Source of the DNA: an uncultured Actinomycetes bacterium
GTDB taxonomy: Bacteria > Actinomycetota > Thermoleophilia > Solirubrobacterales > Solirubrobacteraceae
Direction: 5' to 3'
Length of the DNA: 8,465 nt
Assembly: GCA_937888775.1 (NCBI GenBank)
Contig: CALAQT010000343.1
Span: 1-8,465 of the forward strand
Shown here: positions 5,648 through 8,465 of the stretch, piece after piece
How the letters are laid out: each line of letters starts with the position of its first letter
How positions within the stretch are numbered: the stretch's first letter is position 1
Program-made: the position numbers and the translations under genes
Notes under the pieces: generated by a model
The model's database searches: none
Told to the model about the DNA's origin: nothing
What the model saw: only the letters and a program-made list of their open reading frames with translations

Positions 5648-6252
5648 ATGAAATACCTGTCGATCGCCACGCTCATCGCCGTCGCGTGCTTGGCGGCCGG
5701 CGGAGGCGCGCTGGCCGGCGAGCAACCGGTCCTCACCGCCCCCGCGGCCACCGCCCGGGCGGGCGCGGGAGCTCTGGTCACGAGCACCGCGAGCTCCACG
5801 GTCGTCCAGCGCCAGCCGCGTCCGGGGTCCTGTCACGCCCGTGGAACCGGCCTGTTCTCGCTTCCGGACCCGGTTGCACGCCGGGGGCGATCGACCCAGC
5901 GGTCACGCAGGCCGACATCGCTGCGACGATCTGCCACACCGGCTACACCGAAACGGTCCGTCCGCCGGAGTCCGTCACCGAAGCCGAGAAGCGCGCCAGC
6001 CTGCACGCCTACGGCGATCGCCGGCCGCTGCACTACTACGAGTACGACCACCTCGTTCCGTTGGAGCTCGGCGGTGCCCGCAACGATGTCCGCAACCTGT
6101 GGCCCGAGCCCGGCACAAGCCCCAATCCCAAGGACGAGCTCGAATACCGCCTCGGCACTCGCGTCTGCGACGGCGAGATGAAGCTGGCCGCCGCACAACT
6201 GGCGATCGCCCACAACTGGGTGGCCGCCTACCACCGCTACGTCGGCGGGTAA
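5648..6252 (+). pseudogene. Secreted HNH-like nuclease-fold protein, split by an apparent one-base deletion
   Basis: From ATG 5648 one frame gives a signal peptide (MKYLSIATLIAVACLAAGGG, likely cut after ALA, residue 23), a low-complexity stretch, and GTGLFSLPDP to residue 75, then turns into Arg/Ser-rich nonsense. The -1 frame is nonsense before this point and natural after it: GCTPGAIDPAVTQADIAATIC, then YYEYDHLVPLELGG, NDVRNLWPEP and a C-terminal helix to TAA 6252. Reading back one base at 5872 joins them seamlessly as LPDP-GCTPG, 201 residues in all. DHLVPLELGG with Asn146/Asn150 is an HNH (beta-beta-alpha metal) type signature seen in small exported actinobacterial proteins; the usual final CxxCH is absent, so nuclease activity is uncertain. 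AGG abuts the ATG, which is poor as a ribosome binding site; GTG 5588 and TTG 5633 are in-frame alternatives. It is either a recent pseudogene or a base missing from the assembly. Confidence 0.75.
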
Positions 6253-6264
6253 TCGCCCACAGCC

Positions 6265-7047
6265 TTGCTTGCCAGTCCCTGGCCTCGGTGCGATCCTTCG
6301 GGTCTGTTCGATCGATTCACCGAGTCAGCCCGCCGGTCGGTGGTCCTAGCGCAAGAGGAAGCGCGTGGGCTCAGGCACAGCCACATCGGCACCGAGCACC
6401 TGCTGCTTGGCTTGCTTCGCCTGGAGGAAGGCCTCGCTGCGCACGTGCTCGGGTCGCTTGGCGTCACGGTTGAGCGCGCGCGCGACCAGGTGGTGCGGAT
6501 CGTCCGCTCCGGCGAGGAAGTCACCTCCGGCCAGATCCCGTTTACGGCGCGCGGCAAGAAGGTCCTGGAGCTCGCGTTGCGCGAGGCGATCGGCCTTGGC
6601 ACCAACGCCGTCGGCACCGAGCACATCCTCCTCGGGCTGGTGCGGGAAGGCGAGGGTGTCGGCGCGCGGGTTCTGCGCTACTTCGATGCTGACGCCGGGA
6701 AGATCCGCAGCGCAGTCGTCCGAGCGGTCTCCGATGCCGGCCCGCCGGCCTTCGAAGTCACGCCGCCGTCCTCCCGAACGTCGCCGCGGCACACGTCGGG
6801 GTTTGAGCAGGGAATCCACGTCGTCCCTGCCAGTGCCCTGCGCAGGGTCCTGAGGGGCGCAGCGGCACGGGCGCTTGATGACGATCGCTCGGAGATCGAA
6901 CTGAGCGACGTCCTGCTCGCGTTCACCGGTGACACCAGAACCGCACGGATGTTCGCGACTCTCGGGGTTGACGAAACCGCGTTGCGTGAGGCGATCGAGC
7001 GCGACCGCGCGCCCAGGGAGCCGCCCGGGGCGGCGGCCGAAGCCTGA
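6265..7047 (+). CDS. Clp N-terminal domain protein without AAA+ motor
   Basis: The 260-residue frame holds two Clp-N repeats closely like the N-domain of ClpC: residues ~17-81 (FTESARRSVVLAQEEARGL, HIGTEHLLLGLL) and ~92-155 (PFTARGKKVLELALREA, VGTEHILLGLVREGEGV). After a Pro/Ser-rich linker, residues ~189-247 (LRRVLRGAAARALDDD, ELSDVLLAF, MFATLGVDETALREAI) follow the same pattern and look like a degenerate third repeat. There is no Walker A or B motif, so it cannot unfold proteins itself; it may bind ClpC/ClpP substrates or act as an adaptor (inference). The start is unclear: between the preceding TAA and the first repeat only TTG 6265 and CTG 6304 are available, and neither has a ribosome binding site. 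CTG 6304 would give LFDRFTESARR, close to the usual ClpC beginning MFERFT. It lies 12 bases after the HNH-like gene, in the same frame. Confidence 0.85.
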   Translation: MLASPWPRCDPSGLFDRFTESARRSVVLAQEEARGLRHSHIGTEHLLLGLLRLEEGLAAHVLGSLGVTVERARDQVVRIVRSGEEVTSGQIPFTARGKKVLELALREAIGLGTNAVGTEHILLGLVREGEGVGARVLRYFDADAGKIRSAVVRAVSDAGPPAFEVTPPSSRTSPRHTSGFEQGIHVVPASALRRVLRGAAARALDDDRSEIELSDVLLAFTGDTRTARMFATLGVDETALREAIERDRAPREPPGAAAEA

Positions 7048-7068
7048 CGGTCGGCCGATTACGTCGAC

Positions 7069-7095
7069 GTGGAATGGCCCTCGGGGCCATTCCAC
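7069..7095. terminator. Perfect 12-bp stem-loop between convergent genes
   Basis: GTGGAATGGCCC (7069-7080) and GGGCCATTCCAC (7084-7095) are exact reverse complements with a TCG loop. It lies between the stop of the Clp-N gene and the stop of the permease gene, touching the latter. Being symmetric it can serve both strands. There is no T-run on either side, so it would be a hairpin-only or factor-aided terminator, or an mRNA 3' end stabiliser. Confidence 0.65.
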
Positions 7096-8004
7096 TCATT
7101 CGGTGCTACTGAACTCCCAGATCGCGATCGCCAGCATCACCAGGCCCAGGGCGGCAATCACGCCGGCCTCCAGCAGCCCCGGTACGTGCCAGCCCCACCA
7201 GGTCACGCCAGGGTCAAGCGCGTGACGGGCCAGCGGGGAAACGGTCAGGTGGTTGAAGACCAGCCGGCGCATCGGATCCACGGCATAGGTGAGCGGGTCG
7301 AGCCGGTTGAGCACCGCCAGCCAGCCCGGCAGCCCGGAGACCGGAAACAGCGCGCCGGAGATGAAGAACATTGGCATCACGATCATCTGCATGACGCCCA
7401 TGAACGACTGCATCTGCTTGATCCGCACGGCGATCATCACCCCAAACGCGGTGATCGAGAACGCCAGCAGCAGCTGCAGCCCGAAGATTTCCAGGATCAG
7501 CAGCGGGTCATAGGGGACGTGCACGAGTCCGGCCAGGCAGATCACGATCACGCCCTGGAAGCTGGCCACGGTCGCGCCGCCGAGGCACTTGCCGATCACG
7601 ATCGAGCTCCGGCGCACGGGCGCGACCATCATCTCGCGCAGGAACCCGAACTCCCGGTCCCAGACGATCGAGGCGGCTGAGAACATCGCCGTGAACATGA
7701 CCGCGATGCAGAGGATGCCCGGGTAGATGAAGGTCTTTAGCTGGACGCCGTGGGTGCCTGCCCTGGCCAGGCCCTGGAGCCCCGACCCGAGCACGAACAA
7801 GAACAGCAGCGGCTGTACAAGTGAGGTGATCATCCGTATCCGGTCGGCACGGAAGCGGATCAGCTCCCGCCGCCACACGATCCTGATCGCGCGCAGCTCG
7901 GAGGCAAAGCTGCGCTTGGGGACGCTGACGCGGACGATCTGATGCCCGCCGGTGCTCGGTCCCTGCTCAGCGGTCCGCGGCGGGCGGTCGGTGGCGGTAC
8001 TCAT
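7096..8004 (-). CDS. ABC-2 type transporter permease, DrrB-like
   Basis: The 302-residue integral membrane protein would be the channel subunit of an ABC exporter. A polar cytoplasmic N-terminus (~1-55) is followed by about six membrane spans, near 58-76, 92-113, 140-162, 168-193, 199-222 and 277-296. Hallmarks of the ABC-2 family are the coupling segment DREFGFLREMMVAPVRRS (117-134) and the PMFFISGALFPVSGLPGWL ... LDPLTYAVDPMR block (211-246). The ATG at 8002-8004 overlaps the stop of the ATPase gene as ATGA, so the two are translationally coupled. DrrAB-type systems export drugs, lipids or pigments; the substrate cannot be told here, and no biosynthetic gene is in view. Confidence 0.95.
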   Translation of the reverse strand: MSTATDRPPRTAEQGPSTGGHQIVRVSVPKRSFASELRAIRIVWRRELIRFRADRIRMITSLVQPLLFLFVLGSGLQGLARAGTHGVQLKTFIYPGILCIAVMFTAMFSAASIVWDREFGFLREMMVAPVRRSSIVIGKCLGGATVASFQGVIVICLAGLVHVPYDPLLILEIFGLQLLLAFSITAFGVMIAVRIKQMQSFMGVMQMIVMPMFFISGALFPVSGLPGWLAVLNRLDPLTYAVDPMRRLVFNHLTVSPLARHALDPGVTWWGWHVPGLLEAGVIAALGLVMLAIAIWEFSSTE

Positions 8005-8465
8005 CTTCTGCCGCTGCTCATCATCTGCATCATCACGCGATTGCGGTGCTTGGACTGGTCCTCCTCGGCGTCGCGGATCGTGCTGCCCGTGAAGGACATG
8101 AACACGTCGTCGAGCGTCGGCCGCGATACGCTCACCGACCGGATCGGCAGCCCCAGCTCCGCAAACAATCGCGGCACGAACTCCTCGCCCGATGGCACGC
8201 CGAACGTCACGGCGCCCTCGGCGATCACCGCCTCCAGCCCGAACTTGTCGGAGATCGCCGCGATTGCCGCCTGGTCGTCGTCGGTGAGGATCGAGACGCG
8301 GTCGCGGCCGACACCCGCCTTGAGCGTCTCCGGCGCGTCCAGCGCAACGATCTGCCCGTGATCCATGATCGCGATCCGGTCACACCACTCGGCCTCGTCC
8401 ATGTAGTGCGTGGTCATGAAGATCGTGATCTCCTCGCGCTCTTGTAGCTCACGGATGTAGGTCCA
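8001..8465 (-). CDS. ABC transporter ATP-binding protein, DrrA-like (5' part outside the window)
   Basis: The visible 154 residues are the C-terminal half. They begin WTYIRELQEREEITIFMTTH, so the window edge cuts after Walker B and the D-loop; the H-loop is TTHYMDEAEWCDR (His20 of the visible part). IAIMDHGQIVALDAP follows, as in all ABC ATPases of this class. The last ~75 residues, with SVSVSRPTLDDVFMSFTG, are the C-terminal extension typical of DrrA/CcmA-like drug-exporter ATPases. Full-length relatives have about 310-330 residues, so Walker A, the Q-loop and the LSGGQ signature lie beyond the edge. It powers the permease encoded next to it. Confidence 0.95.
   Translation of the reverse strand, partial: WTYIRELQEREEITIFMTTHYMDEAEWCDRIAIMDHGQIVALDAPETLKAGVGRDRVSILTDDDQAAIAAISDKFGLEAVIAEGAVTFGVPSGEEFVPRLFAELGLPIRSVSVSRPTLDDVFMSFTGSTIRDAEEDQSKHRNRVMMQMMSSGRR

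Noticed and set aside
5278..5836. Two overlapping minus-strand frames across the dehydrogenase end and the 22-bp repeat
   Set aside because: Ala/Arg/Pro-rich shadows that run through a perfect terminator and a non-triplet repeat; no recognisable domain or ribosome binding site.
5860..5880. Programmed -1 ribosomal frameshift in the HNH-like gene
   Set aside because: No slippery heptamer of the X-XXY-YYZ type and no evident reason for regulation; a one-base deletion or assembly error is simpler.
6346..7095. 249-codon minus-strand frame opposite the Clp-N gene
   Set aside because: Antisense to clear Clp-N repeats, with no domain signature; it also ends within the convergent hairpin.

Overview
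The window is high-GC throughout (about two thirds G+C by eye). Its gene types are an ArsA ATPase with a C-terminal Hsp20-like domain, a Ser/Gly/Thr-rich lipoprotein with a C-terminal cysteine pair, and a secreted protein with an HNH-like 'DHLVPLELGG' signature. The codon use and protein style suggest a high-GC actinobacterium, most like the Thermoleophilia/Solirubrobacterales. This assignment is from family resemblance only. No rRNA, tRNA, CRISPR array, transposase or phage gene was seen. The region reads as ordinary chromosome with a few oddities.

Layout, left to right. (1) Bases 1-188 hold the possible tail of a forward gene and three stem-loops. (2) Bases 189-1797, minus strand: an ArsA/Get3-type ATPase and, overlapping its end by 14 bases, a 149-residue protein of unknown function. 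(3) Bases 1798-2114: a spacer with a possible decayed signal-peptide ORF. (4) Bases 2115-3248, plus strand: a secreted lipoprotein with a short tandem repeat near its end. (5) Bases 3312-4100, minus strand: a small acidic protein and a one-span membrane protein with an internal duplication, probably one transcript. (6) Bases 4209-5478, plus strand: a TetR-type operator-like palindrome, a medium-chain-type acyl-CoA dehydrogenase and a textbook intrinsic terminator. (7) Bases 5517-7047: a 22-bp tandem repeat, a secreted HNH-like gene split by an apparent one-base deletion, and a Clp N-domain protein without the AAA+ motor and without an obvious ATG/GTG start. (8) Bases 7096-8465, minus strand: permease and truncated ATPase of a DrrAB-type ABC exporter, overlapping by four bases.

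The groups look independent. Clear couplings are ArsA with the 149-aa protein, and the ABC ATPase with its permease. The acyl-CoA dehydrogenase (fatty acid beta-oxidation) stands alone as a regulated single-gene unit with its own operator, ribosome binding site and terminator. Stem-loops lie downstream of both convergent gene pairs.

Points most worth a second look are the operator-like palindrome before the dehydrogenase, the split HNH-like gene, and the motor-less Clp-N protein with a likely third degenerate Clp-N repeat. I found no convincing multi-gene undescribed system.
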